Shown one piece after another: positions 45,271 to 54,120 of a stretch of DNA of 64,000 nt (the stretch's first letter is position 1; every line of letters begins with the position of its first letter). The notes beneath the pieces are model-generated. The model saw only the letters and a list, made by a program, of their open reading frames with translations. It had not been told where the DNA came from and searched no databases. This stretch comes from Paludibacteraceae bacterium (GTDB taxonomy: Bacteria; Bacteroidota; Bacteroidia; Bacteroidales; Paludibacteraceae). The position numbers were made by a program, and so were the translations under genes. The stretch lies in NCBI GenBank assembly GCA_017646805.1, contig JAGCLW010000014.1, positions 1 to 64,000 on the forward strand, written 5' to 3'.

Positions 45271-46575
45271 ATGTCGGCATTTAGAATCGAAGGCGGTCAC
45301 CGCCTAAAAGGCGAAATAGAAGTACAAGGAGCAAAAAATGAAGCATTGCAAATTTTATGTGCCACACTTCTAACTCCCGAAGAAGTCGTTATAAAAAACA
45401 TTCCGGACATTTTAGATATAAACAATTTAATCTCATTGCTACAAGACATTGGAGTAAAAGTCAAATCCTTAGGAGGCGGAACATACTCTTTCAGAGCAAA
45501 TGAAATTAACATGGACTATCTCAATACGGCAGACTTTTTCAAAAAAAGTGCTTCCCTTCGAGGTTCGGTCATGCTTGTCGGACCATTAGTAGCTCGATTT
45601 GGTTATGCAATTATTCCAAAACCGGGAGGTGACAAAATCGGTCGTCGCCGACTTGATACCCACTTTGAAGGAATCCAAAAACTCGGTGCAGAATTTTTCT
45701 ACAATGCCGACAAACAACAATACGAAATTTCGAGAAAAGAACTCAAAGGTTGTTACATGCTTTTAGACGAAGCTTCAGTCACAGGAACAGCAAACATCGT
45801 AATGACAGCCGTCTTGGCAAAAGGAAAAACAACCATTTACAATGCCGCATGCGAACCCTATCTACAACAACTTTGCAAAATGCTCAACGCCATGGGAGCA
45901 AAAATCAGTGGCATAGGAAGCAATCTACTCCACATCGAAGGCGTTGAAACCCTCAACGGTTGCACTCACACGATTCTCCCCGACATGATTGAAGTCGGTT
46001 CATTCATCGGACTTGCCGCAATGACAGGGAGCGAAATCACAATAAAAAATACAGCATACGACGAACTCGGAATCATACCGCAATCATTCTCACGATTAGG
46101 AATAAAAATGGAACGACGAGGAGATGACATATTCATTCCTCAACAAGATTCTTACACAATAGAAAGCTTTATCGACGGCTCAATCATGACCATTGCCGAC
46201 GCTCCTTGGCCGGGACTGACTCCCGACTTGTTAAGCGTACTGTTAGTCGTAGCGACCAAAGCAAAAGGAAGCGTTTTGATTCATCAAAAAATGTTTGAAA
46301 GTCGCCTCTTCTTTGTCGACAAACTAATCGACATGGGAGCACAAATCATCTTATGCGATCCGCATAGAGCAACCGTTATCGGACTTGGAGATCAATTCAA
46401 ACTTCGTCCGGCTCGCATGTCTTCTCCCGATATTCGTGCAGGAATCGCATTACTAATTGCCGCTCTTTGTGCCGACGGAGTTAGCATAATAGAAAACATC
46501 TCACAAATCGATCGAGGTTATCAAGATATAGACAAACGACTTCGAGCATTAGGAGCAAAAATAGAAAGAATATAA
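45271..46575 (+). CDS. murA: UDP-N-acetylglucosamine 1-carboxyvinyltransferase (MurA), Asp in place of the fosfomycin-target Cys
   Basis: 434 residues. First committed step of peptidoglycan synthesis: transfers enolpyruvate to UDP-GlcNAc. AKNEAL near residue 21 (K22) and GPLVARFGYAII are standard. The catalytic-loop motif, normally PGGCxIG, reads PGGDKIGRRR, placing Asp at residue 121 where E. coli has Cys115. Cys-to-Asp versions are active and resist fosfomycin in other bacteria. Third gene after tsaB and DUF4290. Confidence 0.96.
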   Translation: MSAFRIEGGHRLKGEIEVQGAKNEALQILCATLLTPEEVVIKNIPDILDINNLISLLQDIGVKVKSLGGGTYSFRANEINMDYLNTADFFKKSASLRGSVMLVGPLVARFGYAIIPKPGGDKIGRRRLDTHFEGIQKLGAEFFYNADKQQYEISRKELKGCYMLLDEASVTGTANIVMTAVLAKGKTTIYNAACEPYLQQLCKMLNAMGAKISGIGSNLLHIEGVETLNGCTHTILPDMIEVGSFIGLAAMTGSEITIKNTAYDELGIIPQSFSRLGIKMERRGDDIFIPQQDSYTIESFIDGSIMTIADAPWPGLTPDLLSVLLVVATKAKGSVLIHQKMFESRLFFVDKLIDMGAQIILCDPHRATVIGLGDQFKLRPARMSSPDIRAGIALLIAALCADGVSIIENISQIDRGYQDIDKRLRALGAKIERI

Positions 46576-46586
46576 AAAAAACTAAA

Positions 46587-46622
46587 AAGGTGACACACTA
46601 AAAAAAGTGTCACCTTTTTTTA
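46587..46622 (+). terminator. Terminator after murA
   Basis: AAGGTGACAC and GTGTCACCTT, 10-bp perfect stem, loop of 10 A-rich bases, T run. Confidence 0.92.
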
Positions 46623-46715
46623 TTAAAAATATTCACTTTAAATCATCTTTATACATCTTTATTGCATAATAAAAACATTTTATTGTATATTTTTTATAAT
46701 CATCAATAAAATTAC

Positions 46716-46723
46716 TATATTTG
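46716..46723 (+). promoter_or_regulatory. -7 promoter element for lysS
   Basis: TATATTTG. Its position means the upstream TTG at 46721 cannot be the lysS start. Confidence 0.6.
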
Positions 46724-46768
46724 CACGTTTTTATATTTTTTATAACAAAAATAACTAAAAAAACGTCA

Positions 46769-48481
46769 ATGGAACTTAGCGAACAAGAGATAATCAGACG
46801 AAACAGTCTACAAAATTTAAGAAATTTAGGTATCGAACCCTATCCTGCTGCGGAATATCCGGTATCAGACTATTCTGCAAATATAAAAAACACATTCAAA
46901 GACGAAGATCCAATAAAGGAAGTTTGCATTGCAGGACGACTAATGAGTCGTCGTATCATGGGGAAAGCTTCATTTATCGAACTACAAGATGCTCAAGGAC
47001 GTATTCAAGTCTATATCAGTCGTGACGACATCAATACGGAAGAACAACCGGAAATGTACAACACCGTGTTTAAAAAACTATTAGACATCGGAGACTTTAT
47101 CGGTATCAAAGGATTTGTTTTTCGTACCCAAATGGGCGAAATTTCCGTTCATGCAAAACAACTTGACGTTCTTAGCAAATCGCTTAGACCACTTCCAATT
47201 GTAAAATATAAAGATGGTGTAGCTTACGACAAATTTGACGATCCGGAACTTCGTTACAGACAACGCTACGTAGACCTTGTCGTAAATGACGAAGTAAAAG
47301 ATATTTTCATCAAACGAAGCAAAGTATATAGCTCAATGCGTGAATACTTCAACAGCAAAGGCTATATGGAAGTAGAAACTCCTATGCTTCAATCAATTGC
47401 CGGAGGAGCAAGTGCTCGCCCATTCATCACACACCACAATGCTCTCAACATTCCTCTATACATGCGTATAGCGAGCGAATTATACCTAAAACGCTTAATC
47501 GTCGGAGGCTTTGAAGGTGTTTATGAAATCGGAAAAAATTTCCGAAACGAAGGAATGGACCGAACTCACAATCCGGAATTCACTTGTATGGAAATCTACG
47601 TTGCATACAAAGATTACAATTGGATGATGGATTTCACAGAAAAAATGCTTGAAAAAATTTGTTTAGACGTCAATGGCACAACAGAAGTTGTTGTCGATAA
47701 CAAAACAATTAGTTTCAAAGCACCTTTTCGTCGAGTAACAATGCTTGATTCCATTAAAGAATTTACAGGATACGATCTTAACGGAAAAAGCGAATCCGAA
47801 ATTCGAGAAATCTGTAAAGCACTCAAAATGGAAATTGATGACACGATGGGAAAAGGAAAATTGATTGATGAAATTTTTGGAGAATTCTGCGAAGGAAATT
47901 ACATTCAACCGACATTCATCACCGATTATCCTATCGAAATGTCTCCTCTCACAAAAAAACATCGTGACAATCCTGCTCTTACAGAACGATTTGAATTGAT
48001 GGTCAACGGAAAAGAATTGTGCAACGCATATTCCGAACTAAACGATCCAATAGATCAGCTCGAACGCTTTGAAGAACAAATGCGACTAAGCGAAAAAGGA
48101 GACGATGAAGCGATGATTATCGACAAAGATTTTGTTCGTGCCCTTGAATATGGAATGCCTCCAACATCTGGTATGGGAATCGGAATGGATCGCTTAACCA
48201 TGTTGATGACCGGTCAAACAACCATTCAAGAAGTTCTCTTCTTTCCACAAATGAAACCGGAAAAAGTAAAGACAAAGGACTCAAACGACAAATATATCGC
48301 CATTGGAATCGCAGAAGAATGGATCGAAACTCTACAAAAATTAGGTTTTGACACGGTCAACAAACTGAAAGGACAAAATCCAAACAAACTATTCCAAGAT
48401 CTTTGTAGTTATAACAAAAAAAATAAATTAGGATTAAACAATCCAAAAGTTGACGAAATAAAACTTTGGGTACAAGAATAA
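46769..48481 (+). CDS. lysS: Lysyl-tRNA synthetase (class II)
   Basis: 570 residues from the ATG at 46769 ([17 protein letters not shown]); the 16 extra codons back to 46721 overlap the promoter. N-terminal OB-fold anticodon domain (about 55-145, [24 protein letters not shown]), then class II motifs: [20 protein letters not shown] and the final [12 protein letters not shown]. An extension of about 65 residues after the usual end ([18 protein letters not shown] ...) is helical and typical of Bacteroidales LysS. Followed 38 bases later by the malic enzyme gene. Confidence 0.96.
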   Translation: MELSEQEIIRRNSLQNLRNLGIEPYPAAEYPVSDYSANIKNTFKDEDPIKEVCIAGRLMSRRIMGKASFIELQDAQGRIQVYISRDDINTEEQPEMYNTVFKKLLDIGDFIGIKGFVFRTQMGEISVHAKQLDVLSKSLRPLPIVKYKDGVAYDKFDDPELRYRQRYVDLVVNDEVKDIFIKRSKVYSSMREYFNSKGYMEVETPMLQSIAGGASARPFITHHNALNIPLYMRIASELYLKRLIVGGFEGVYEIGKNFRNEGMDRTHNPEFTCMEIYVAYKDYNWMMDFTEKMLEKICLDVNGTTEVVVDNKTISFKAPFRRVTMLDSIKEFTGYDLNGKSESEIREICKALKMEIDDTMGKGKLIDEIFGEFCEGNYIQPTFITDYPIEMSPLTKKHRDNPALTERFELMVNGKELCNAYSELNDPIDQLERFEEQMRLSEKGDDEAMIIDKDFVRALEYGMPPTSGMGIGMDRLTMLMTGQTTIQEVLFFPQMKPEKVKTKDSNDKYIAIGIAEEWIETLQKLGFDTVNKLKGQNPNKLFQDLCSYNKKNKLGLNNPKVDEIKLWVQE

Positions 48482-48519
48482 AATTTTATACAAAAACAAA
48501 TCAATAATACAAAAGTACT

Positions 48520-49800
48520 ATGAGTTACACAGAACAAGAAGCATTGGACTATCACTCGCAAGGACGTCCTGGCAAAATTGCAGTAGTTCCGACAAAAGAA
48601 ACCAATACACAAAAAGATTTAGCATTGGCATACTCTCCCGGAGTTGCAAAACCATGTTTGAAAATACAAGAAAATCCGATGGACGTGTACAAATACACTG
48701 CAAAAGGAAATCTTGTAGCTGTTATTTCTAACGGAACAGCAGTCCTTGGATTAGGAAATATCGGTGCAATGGCGGGAAAACCCGTGATGGAAGGAAAAGG
48801 ATTGCTTTTCAAAATATTTGCAGATATTGATGTTTTTGATATTGAAATCAACGAAACAGACCCTGACAAATTTGTTGAAATTGTAAAAGCAATTGCACCA
48901 ACATTTGGAGGAATCAACCTTGAAGATATTAAAGCTCCTGAATGCTTCGAAATAGAAGAAAAACTAAAAGAAGTACTTGACATTCCAATGATGCACGATG
49001 ACCAACACGGAACTGCAATCATTTCTTCAGCAGGATTGCTTAATGCGTTGGAAATTATCGGCAAAAATATTGAAGATATAAAAATCGTAGTCAACGGAGC
49101 CGGAGCAGCCGCAAATTCTTGCACACGACTCTATATGGCTTTGGGAGCAAAAAAAGAAAACATCGTAATGTGTGACTCAAAAGGAGTAATCAACACAAAA
49201 CGTACAGATTTGAACGATCGTAAAAAACCTTTCGCTACAGATCGAGACATCAACACATTAGAAGAAGCAATCAAAGGTGCAGACGTATTTTTGGGTCTTT
49301 CTAAAGCTGACGTTCTTACTAAAGAAATGGTTCGCACGATGAACGAAAATCCAATCGTTTTCGCTCTTGCAAATCCAAATCCTGAAATTTCTTATCAAAA
49401 TGCAATGGAAGCAAGAGAAGATATTCTTTATGCAACAGGTCGTAGCGACTACCCTAATCAAATCAACAATGTTCTTGGATTCCCTTATATATTCAGAGGA
49501 GCTCTTGACACAATGGCAACGACAATCAATGAAGAAATGAAAATTGCCGCAGTAAAAGCAATTGCCGCTTTAGCAAAAATGGACGTTCCAAAAGACGTGT
49601 TAAAAGCTTACGATGTTGAAAAATTAGAATTTGGAAAAGAATATTTTATTCCAAAACCTTTTGATACTCGCTTGATGGAAAATGTTTCGGCAGCAGTAGC
49701 AAAAGCAGCCATCGAAAGCGGTGTTGCTCGCAAAACAATCACTGATTGGGACGCTTACAAAGCTGAACTTCGTGCAAGAATGGAAAATCAAAAAAAATAA
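48520..49800 (+). CDS. Malic enzyme (malate dehydrogenase, decarboxylating), short form
   Basis: 426 residues. Malate to pyruvate plus CO2 with NAD(P)+. Substrate region [13 protein letters not shown] and [18 protein letters not shown], then the catalytic/metal segment [17 protein letters not shown] and [21 protein letters not shown]; the nucleotide-binding fold shows [12 protein letters not shown]. The MaeB form common in this phylum has a further C-terminal phosphotransacetylase-like domain of about 330 residues. That domain is absent here: the frame ends in TAA and a terminator follows, so this is the short type, not a frameshift. Confidence 0.93.
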   Translation: MSYTEQEALDYHSQGRPGKIAVVPTKETNTQKDLALAYSPGVAKPCLKIQENPMDVYKYTAKGNLVAVISNGTAVLGLGNIGAMAGKPVMEGKGLLFKIFADIDVFDIEINETDPDKFVEIVKAIAPTFGGINLEDIKAPECFEIEEKLKEVLDIPMMHDDQHGTAIISSAGLLNALEIIGKNIEDIKIVVNGAGAAANSCTRLYMALGAKKENIVMCDSKGVINTKRTDLNDRKKPFATDRDINTLEEAIKGADVFLGLSKADVLTKEMVRTMNENPIVFALANPNPEISYQNAMEAREDILYATGRSDYPNQINNVLGFPYIFRGALDTMATTINEEMKIAAVKAIAALAKMDVPKDVLKAYDVEKLEFGKEYFIPKPFDTRLMENVSAAVAKAAIESGVARKTITDWDAYKAELRARMENQKK

Positions 49801-49835
49801 ATTGAAAAATTTTTTATTCTAAATTTATACAACAG

Positions 49836-49879
49836 ATAGTAGAAAAATTATTTAACCAAGTAATTTTTCTACTATTTTT
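49836..49879 (+). terminator. Terminator after the malic enzyme gene
   Basis: ATAGTAGAAAAATTA pairs perfectly with TAATTTTTCTACTAT (15 bp), 10-base loop, then T-rich. Confidence 0.88.
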
Positions 49880-49901
49880 ATAAATTCTAACTTAGAAAAC
49901 C

Positions 49902-49909
49902 TATATTTG
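49902..49909 (+). promoter_or_regulatory. -7 promoter element for recR
   Basis: TATATTTG, only 16 bases before the GTG at 49926, so the leader is about 10 bases. Confidence 0.58.
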
Positions 49910-49925
49910 CTCTAAATTTTTCAAA

Positions 49926-50540
49926 GTGAATCAACAACAATTTCCATCACAACTTTTAGAAAATGCAATCAATGCCTTTTCAACCCTTCCCGGAATCGGA
50001 CGAAAAACCGCACTCCGAATGGTATTGCATTTGCTTCGACAAAAAGAAACTGATGTAGAACAATTCGCCGAATCAATCGCTCAAGCTCGCAAACAAATTA
50101 AATATTGCAAAGTTTGTCACAACATTTCCGATAATGACATTTGTGATATTTGCAACAATCCAAAACGCGATCAAACAACTATTTGCGTTGTTGAAACTAT
50201 CAAAGACGTAATCAGTATAGAAAACACCGCTCAATACAAAGGTTTGTATCACGTATTGGGTGGAATCATCTCTCCTATGGACGGTGTCGGTCCCAACGAT
50301 TTAGAAATCGAAAGCCTTATCCAACGTGTTGCTTCCGGAAAAATCAAAGAAGTTATTTTTGCCCTAAGTACAACAACAGAAGGAGATACAACAAATTTTT
50401 ATCTCTTTAGAAAATTATCTCCTTACAACATCAAAATCACAACCATCGCACGAGGCGTTGCAATTGGAGACGAATTGGAATATACCGATGAAATCACTCT
50501 CGGACGTTCCATTATCAATCGAATAACATTCAATATATAA
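49926..50540 (+). CDS. recR: Recombination protein RecR
   Basis: 204 residues, GTG start. Helix-hairpin-helix [13 protein letters not shown], zinc finger [16 protein letters not shown] and Toprim domain ending [20 protein letters not shown]. RecR loads RecA with RecO/RecF. Normal length. First gene of recR, a membrane protein, a HAD phosphatase and a glycosyltransferase. Confidence 0.97.
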   Translation: MNQQQFPSQLLENAINAFSTLPGIGRKTALRMVLHLLRQKETDVEQFAESIAQARKQIKYCKVCHNISDNDICDICNNPKRDQTTICVVETIKDVISIENTAQYKGLYHVLGGIISPMDGVGPNDLEIESLIQRVASGKIKEVIFALSTTTEGDTTNFYLFRKLSPYNIKITTIARGVAIGDELEYTDEITLGRSIINRITFNI

Positions 50541-50555
50541 TAAAAAAAAAGACTT

Positions 50556-51005
50556 ATGATAGACAGAATTTTTAAATACGCAACCATACAATATTATTCT
50601 CAATTTATATTAGGAATCATTGCAGCTTTGATAGGTTTTAATCTTGTAAAAAATGGTTATATCATAGAAAACGAAACCATCAAAATTACAATTCAAAACA
50701 TAAGTTACATTTATCTCTGCACAACGCTTCCTTTTGCATTGTGGTATTTCAACAAACAAATAAACAAAAATCGGAACGAAACAAACGAATTGATCAAAGA
50801 AAAAAAATACAAACAACAAGTTTCTTTGCGATTATGGTTGATTGGTGTAGGATTTATTGCTAACATCATACTATTTTACAGTTGTCAAAACAATTCATTT
50901 CTTTACGTTGCAGCCATTGAAGCCGTCGGACTCATTTTTTGCAAACCAAAGAAAAATACAATAGAATACGAATTGGAATCATTGAACGAAAATGATGAAG
51001 AATAA
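50556..51005 (+). CDS. Small membrane protein of unknown function
   Basis: 149 residues with hydrophobic segments at about residues 15-32, 50-64, 90-107 and 116-129, so probably four helices. The last 30 residues are polar, ending ELESLNENDEE. No family recognised. Between recR and the HAD phosphatase, probably co-transcribed (15-base gap). Confidence 0.75.
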   Translation: MIDRIFKYATIQYYSQFILGIIAALIGFNLVKNGYIIENETIKITIQNISYIYLCTTLPFALWYFNKQINKNRNETNELIKEKKYKQQVSLRLWLIGVGFIANIILFYSCQNNSFLYVAAIEAVGLIFCKPKKNTIEYELESLNENDEE

Positions 51006-51038
51006 TACAATTTTTAACCTAATTAAAACATACAAAAA

Positions 51039-51461
51039 ATGACTATTGCAATTGATTTTGACGGAACAATCGTAGAACACGCATATCCCGAAATAGGAAA
51101 ACCCATTCCGTTTGCTATCGAAACTTTAAAACAACTCATCAAAGACGGTCATCAACTCATTCTTTGGACAGTACGAGAAGGTGATCTACTCAACGATGCT
51201 GTGAATTATTGCCGCGAACGCGGAGTAGAATTTTATGCCATCAATGCAGATATGCCCGACAATATCGCAGACAATTTACGCAGCCGAAAATTAAGCGTTG
51301 ACTTATTCATCGACGACCGAAACTTGGGAGGATTACCGGAATGGGGAATTATTTATCAAATGATAAAAAACGAAAAAGTGTTTGAACCTTTTTCCGGAGA
51401 AATCAAAAGAGAATTTACACCACAAAAGAAAAAAGGATTTTTTTCAAAAATTTTCAAGTAA
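51039..51461 (+). CDS. HAD-type phosphatase of the BT0820 family
   Basis: 140 residues. The HAD motif I is AIDFDGTIVEH (Asp6 nucleophile, Asp8). LILWTVREGDLLNDAVNYC and DLFIDDRNLGGLPEWGIIYQ carry motifs II-IV. BT0820 itself is a structurally characterised Bacteroides HAD enzyme with unassigned substrate. Normal length; small capless type. Confidence 0.9.
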   Translation: MTIAIDFDGTIVEHAYPEIGKPIPFAIETLKQLIKDGHQLILWTVREGDLLNDAVNYCRERGVEFYAINADMPDNIADNLRSRKLSVDLFIDDRNLGGLPEWGIIYQMIKNEKVFEPFSGEIKREFTPQKKKGFFSKIFK

Positions 51462-51484
51462 AAAAATACATTTATAAGACAAAA

Positions 51485-52465
51485 ATGTTACTTTCAATTA
51501 TTATTGTCAATTACAAAGTCAGAGAATTACTCAAACAATGTTTGCACTCGATCTATGCCTCTACTTTGAAAGAAGACATTGAGATTTTTGTCGTAGATAA
51601 TGACAGCAACGACAACTGTATCAATTATTTACAACCCATATTTCCAAAAGTAAAATATATTCAATCCAACGAAAATATTGGATTTGCTCGTGCCAACAAT
51701 TTAGCAATAAATCAAGCTTCCGGAAAATATATTTTACTACTCAATCCGGATACCTTCATCGGAGAACATGTGTTGGAAAATACCGTTCAATTCATGGAAA
51801 AAAATCCAAAAACGGGTGCTTTAGGAGTAAAAATGATTGATAATTCCGGACATTTTCTTCCCGAATCCAAACGTGGATTCCCAACAATGTGGGTTAGTTT
51901 TTGCAAACTGTCCGGACTAAATTCATTGTTCAAAAATAGTCGTCTTTTCGGAAAATACCATTTACGATATTTAGACGAAAACCAACCTCACGAAGTTGAT
52001 ATTCTTTGCGGAGCCTACATGTTGTTAAGACACGAAGCCATTCGTGAAGTTGGAAGTCTTGACGAGAAATTTTTCATGTACGGAGAAGACATCGATTTAT
52101 CTTATCGCATACAAAAAAGTGGTTGGAAAATTCAGTATTTACCGACAAAAATACTTCACTACAAAGGAGAATCGGCACATAAAAATGATTTGCATTATGT
52201 CAAAATATTTTTTGATGCCATGTATATTTTTTATCGAAAACATTTTCCAAAATACAATCTGCTTTACCTCTGTTTGGTAAAATTAGGAATGATTGTCGGA
52301 CAAACACTTTTGTTTTGTAAAAAACGTATCCAACGAATTGCAAAACGAAAAAACAAAAAACAAAAAATTTTCGTTTATCCATCGCAATCTTTTGAAGAAA
52401 TCATCGATGAAATCGAACAAAGAAAATCGTTAAACGAAGACAACAAAATCATTATAAAACAATAA
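51485..52465 (+). CDS. Glycosyltransferase family 2 protein
   Basis: 326 residues. GT-A fold: LLSIIIVNYKVRELLKQCLHS, then the DxD-like ILLLNPDTFIG and GAYMLLRHEAIREVGSLDEKFF with YGEDIDLSYRIQ. Resembles rhamnosyltransferase-type enzymes of cell-surface polysaccharides. Basic C-terminal tail (KKRIQRIAKRKNKKQK) suggests peripheral membrane contact. Donor and acceptor unknown. Confidence 0.9.
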   Translation: MLLSIIIVNYKVRELLKQCLHSIYASTLKEDIEIFVVDNDSNDNCINYLQPIFPKVKYIQSNENIGFARANNLAINQASGKYILLLNPDTFIGEHVLENTVQFMEKNPKTGALGVKMIDNSGHFLPESKRGFPTMWVSFCKLSGLNSLFKNSRLFGKYHLRYLDENQPHEVDILCGAYMLLRHEAIREVGSLDEKFFMYGEDIDLSYRIQKSGWKIQYLPTKILHYKGESAHKNDLHYVKIFFDAMYIFYRKHFPKYNLLYLCLVKLGMIVGQTLLFCKKRIQRIAKRKNKKQKIFVYPSQSFEEIIDEIEQRKSLNEDNKIIIKQ

Positions 52466-52494
52466 AAGAGGTGTATAAATTACACCTCTTTTTT
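52466..52494. terminator. Bidirectional terminator overlapping the end of the small nuclease gene
   Basis: AAGAGGTGTA and TACACCTCTT form a perfect 10-bp stem with loop TAAAT, then a T7 run. The minus-strand gene's TAA (52480-52482) lies within it, so the last codons of that gene also form the terminator. Confidence 0.88.
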
Positions 52495-52953
52495 TGTATC
52501 CAAAAATAAATCTTCGTATCGAGGAATATCCCGCAAGAAAGACAACTGATTTTTTTCTTGATCGACAACACAAAAACAATGAGTCAATCCGTTGGAAATC
52601 AACAAAAAACGAACATTCAACTTCGTATTGTAAACCGCAATTTGATCAAACGTTTGCCGAGTAATTTCAACAGTTGGAGCTTTATATTCAATAATCAAAA
52701 TCGGTCGTAGCGAAGAATCATAAACCACCGTATCGCACCGACGACGCATTTCTCCAAAAACAATTTCCACCTCATTTGCCATCAAAGAAGACGGAAAGTT
52801 TCGCTCTCGAATCAAAAATTCCACCATATTTTGACGAACCAATTCTTCCGGAAAAAGAGAGACATACTTACGTCGCAATTGGTCAAAAATCAACGTTCGA
52901 TTGCCCGATTTTTTCAGACGAAAAGTATATGATGGAAAATTCAATTTATTCAT
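52480..52953 (-). CDS. Small HsdR_N-type PD-(D/E)xK nuclease-like protein
   Basis: 157 residues, corresponding to only the N-terminal nuclease domain of type I restriction enzyme HsdR. The core residues are R72, D74 (RRCDTVVYD), and E89-x-K91 (LIIEYKAP), a PD-(D/E)xK pattern. No helicase or other RM genes are nearby. It diverges from holA with back-to-back promoter boxes. It seems a conserved orphan nuclease in Bacteroidota, perhaps for DNA repair, but function is not established. Confidence 0.85.
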   Translation of the reverse strand: MNKLNFPSYTFRLKKSGNRTLIFDQLRRKYVSLFPEELVRQNMVEFLIRERNFPSSLMANEVEIVFGEMRRRCDTVVYDSSLRPILIIEYKAPTVEITRQTFDQIAVYNTKLNVRFLLISNGLTHCFCVVDQEKNQLSFLRDIPRYEDLFLDTKKEV

Positions 52954-52963
52954 TTTTTTTTAT

Positions 52964-52971
52964 TATTTTTG
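52964..52971 (+). promoter_or_regulatory. -7 promoter element for holA
   Basis: TATTTTTG on the plus strand, directly abutting a TATCTTTG box on the minus strand; about 55 bases to the holA ATG. Confidence 0.52.
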
Positions 52972-52979
52972 CAAAGATA
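52972..52979 (-). promoter_or_regulatory. -7 promoter element for the small nuclease gene
   Basis: Minus strand reads TATCTTTG, 19 bases before the ATG at 52953. Together with the plus-strand box it forms TATTTTTGCAAAGATA, so only one promoter can be open at a time. Confidence 0.55.
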
Positions 52980-53025
52980 TTGAAAAAAAAAGAGAACACT
53001 TTGACCTGATCACATTTATTTTTTT

Positions 53026-54081
53026 ATGGCAAAAAAAAAATCCGAAGATAATCATCAACTTATTTTGTCTGAATTAAAAAAAGGAATCTATCGCCCGGTT
53101 TATTTGCTTATGGGCGAAGAAACTTATTACACAGATGTGATCTCCAATTTCATAAAAGACAACGCCATCGACGAAAGTTTACGCGATTTCAACCAAACCA
53201 TTCTTTACGGAACAGACTACAAAGTAGCCGATTTTGTGGCAGAAGCAAAACGATTTCCCATGATGGGCGACAAACAAGTTGTCATCGTAAAAGAAGCTCA
53301 AGTCGCACTCAACGAAAGTAATGAAAACGACATAGAATCACTAAAAAAATACCTCGAAAAACCCCTACTCTCCACCATTTTAGTGATTTGCTACATGAAC
53401 GGAACAATCAACCGCAAGAAAAAAATAAACGCAGAAATTGTCAATGCGGTTTCTCAATGTGGCGGAATTGTCTCTATTACACAAAAACTTTATGATTATG
53501 AAGTTTCAAGTTGGCTACAACGTTATCTTACTGAAAACGGATTGCAAACCGATCAAAATACATTACAAATCTTGGCTGAAAACATCGGTGGAAACATGAA
53601 TCGTTTGGCCAACGAAATAGAAAAACTAAAATTGGCATTGCCACAAGGAGAAAAAATCATCAAACCTCAATTGGTCGAAGACGTTATCGGTATCAGCAAT
53701 GAATACAACAACACGATCTTGTGCGACTCAATACTCAAACGAAACATTATCCGAGCCAACAAAATCGTTGCTCAATATTCAAAAGACATCAAAAACAACC
53801 CAATATTCCCCTTAATAAGTATTCTGCTAAAAGCTTTTTACAACGTACTTATCATTCATTATTCCGAAAACAAACAAGAATCAGTCATCGCCGAACGAAT
53901 CGGAGTCTCGTCCACTTATATTGCTAAAAATTACATCATTGCATCAACCATCTATTCCGCAAAAAAATGTATGAAAAACATAGCCATTCTTCGAGACATA
54001 GATTGCAAAGCAAAAGGAATTAACAGCGTCGCATCAATGGAAGACTTGTACAAAGAACTGATTTTTCGCATCATGCACTAA
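53026..54081 (+). CDS. holA: DNA polymerase III subunit delta
   Basis: 351 residues. Clamp-loader subunit that opens the sliding clamp. N-terminal KKGIYRPVYLLMGEETYYTDVIS, then MGDKQVVIVKEAQ and GGNMNRLANEIEKLKL; the C-terminal helical collar includes PIFPLISILLKAFYNVLI. Standard length. Divergent from the small nuclease gene and followed 39 bases later by the PBP gene. Confidence 0.93.
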   Translation: MAKKKSEDNHQLILSELKKGIYRPVYLLMGEETYYTDVISNFIKDNAIDESLRDFNQTILYGTDYKVADFVAEAKRFPMMGDKQVVIVKEAQVALNESNENDIESLKKYLEKPLLSTILVICYMNGTINRKKKINAEIVNAVSQCGGIVSITQKLYDYEVSSWLQRYLTENGLQTDQNTLQILAENIGGNMNRLANEIEKLKLALPQGEKIIKPQLVEDVIGISNEYNNTILCDSILKRNIIRANKIVAQYSKDIKNNPIFPLISILLKAFYNVLIIHYSENKQESVIAERIGVSSTYIAKNYIIASTIYSAKKCMKNIAILRDIDCKAKGINSVASMEDLYKELIFRIMH

Positions 54082-54120
54082 AACAAAACTATTTTCTCAA
54101 CTCAATATCATCTTTTAGAA

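Noticed and set aside
46721-46768. A TTG start giving lysS 16 extra residues
   Set aside because: The codon lies inside the promoter element TATATTTG; the ATG at 46769 gives a normal LysS.
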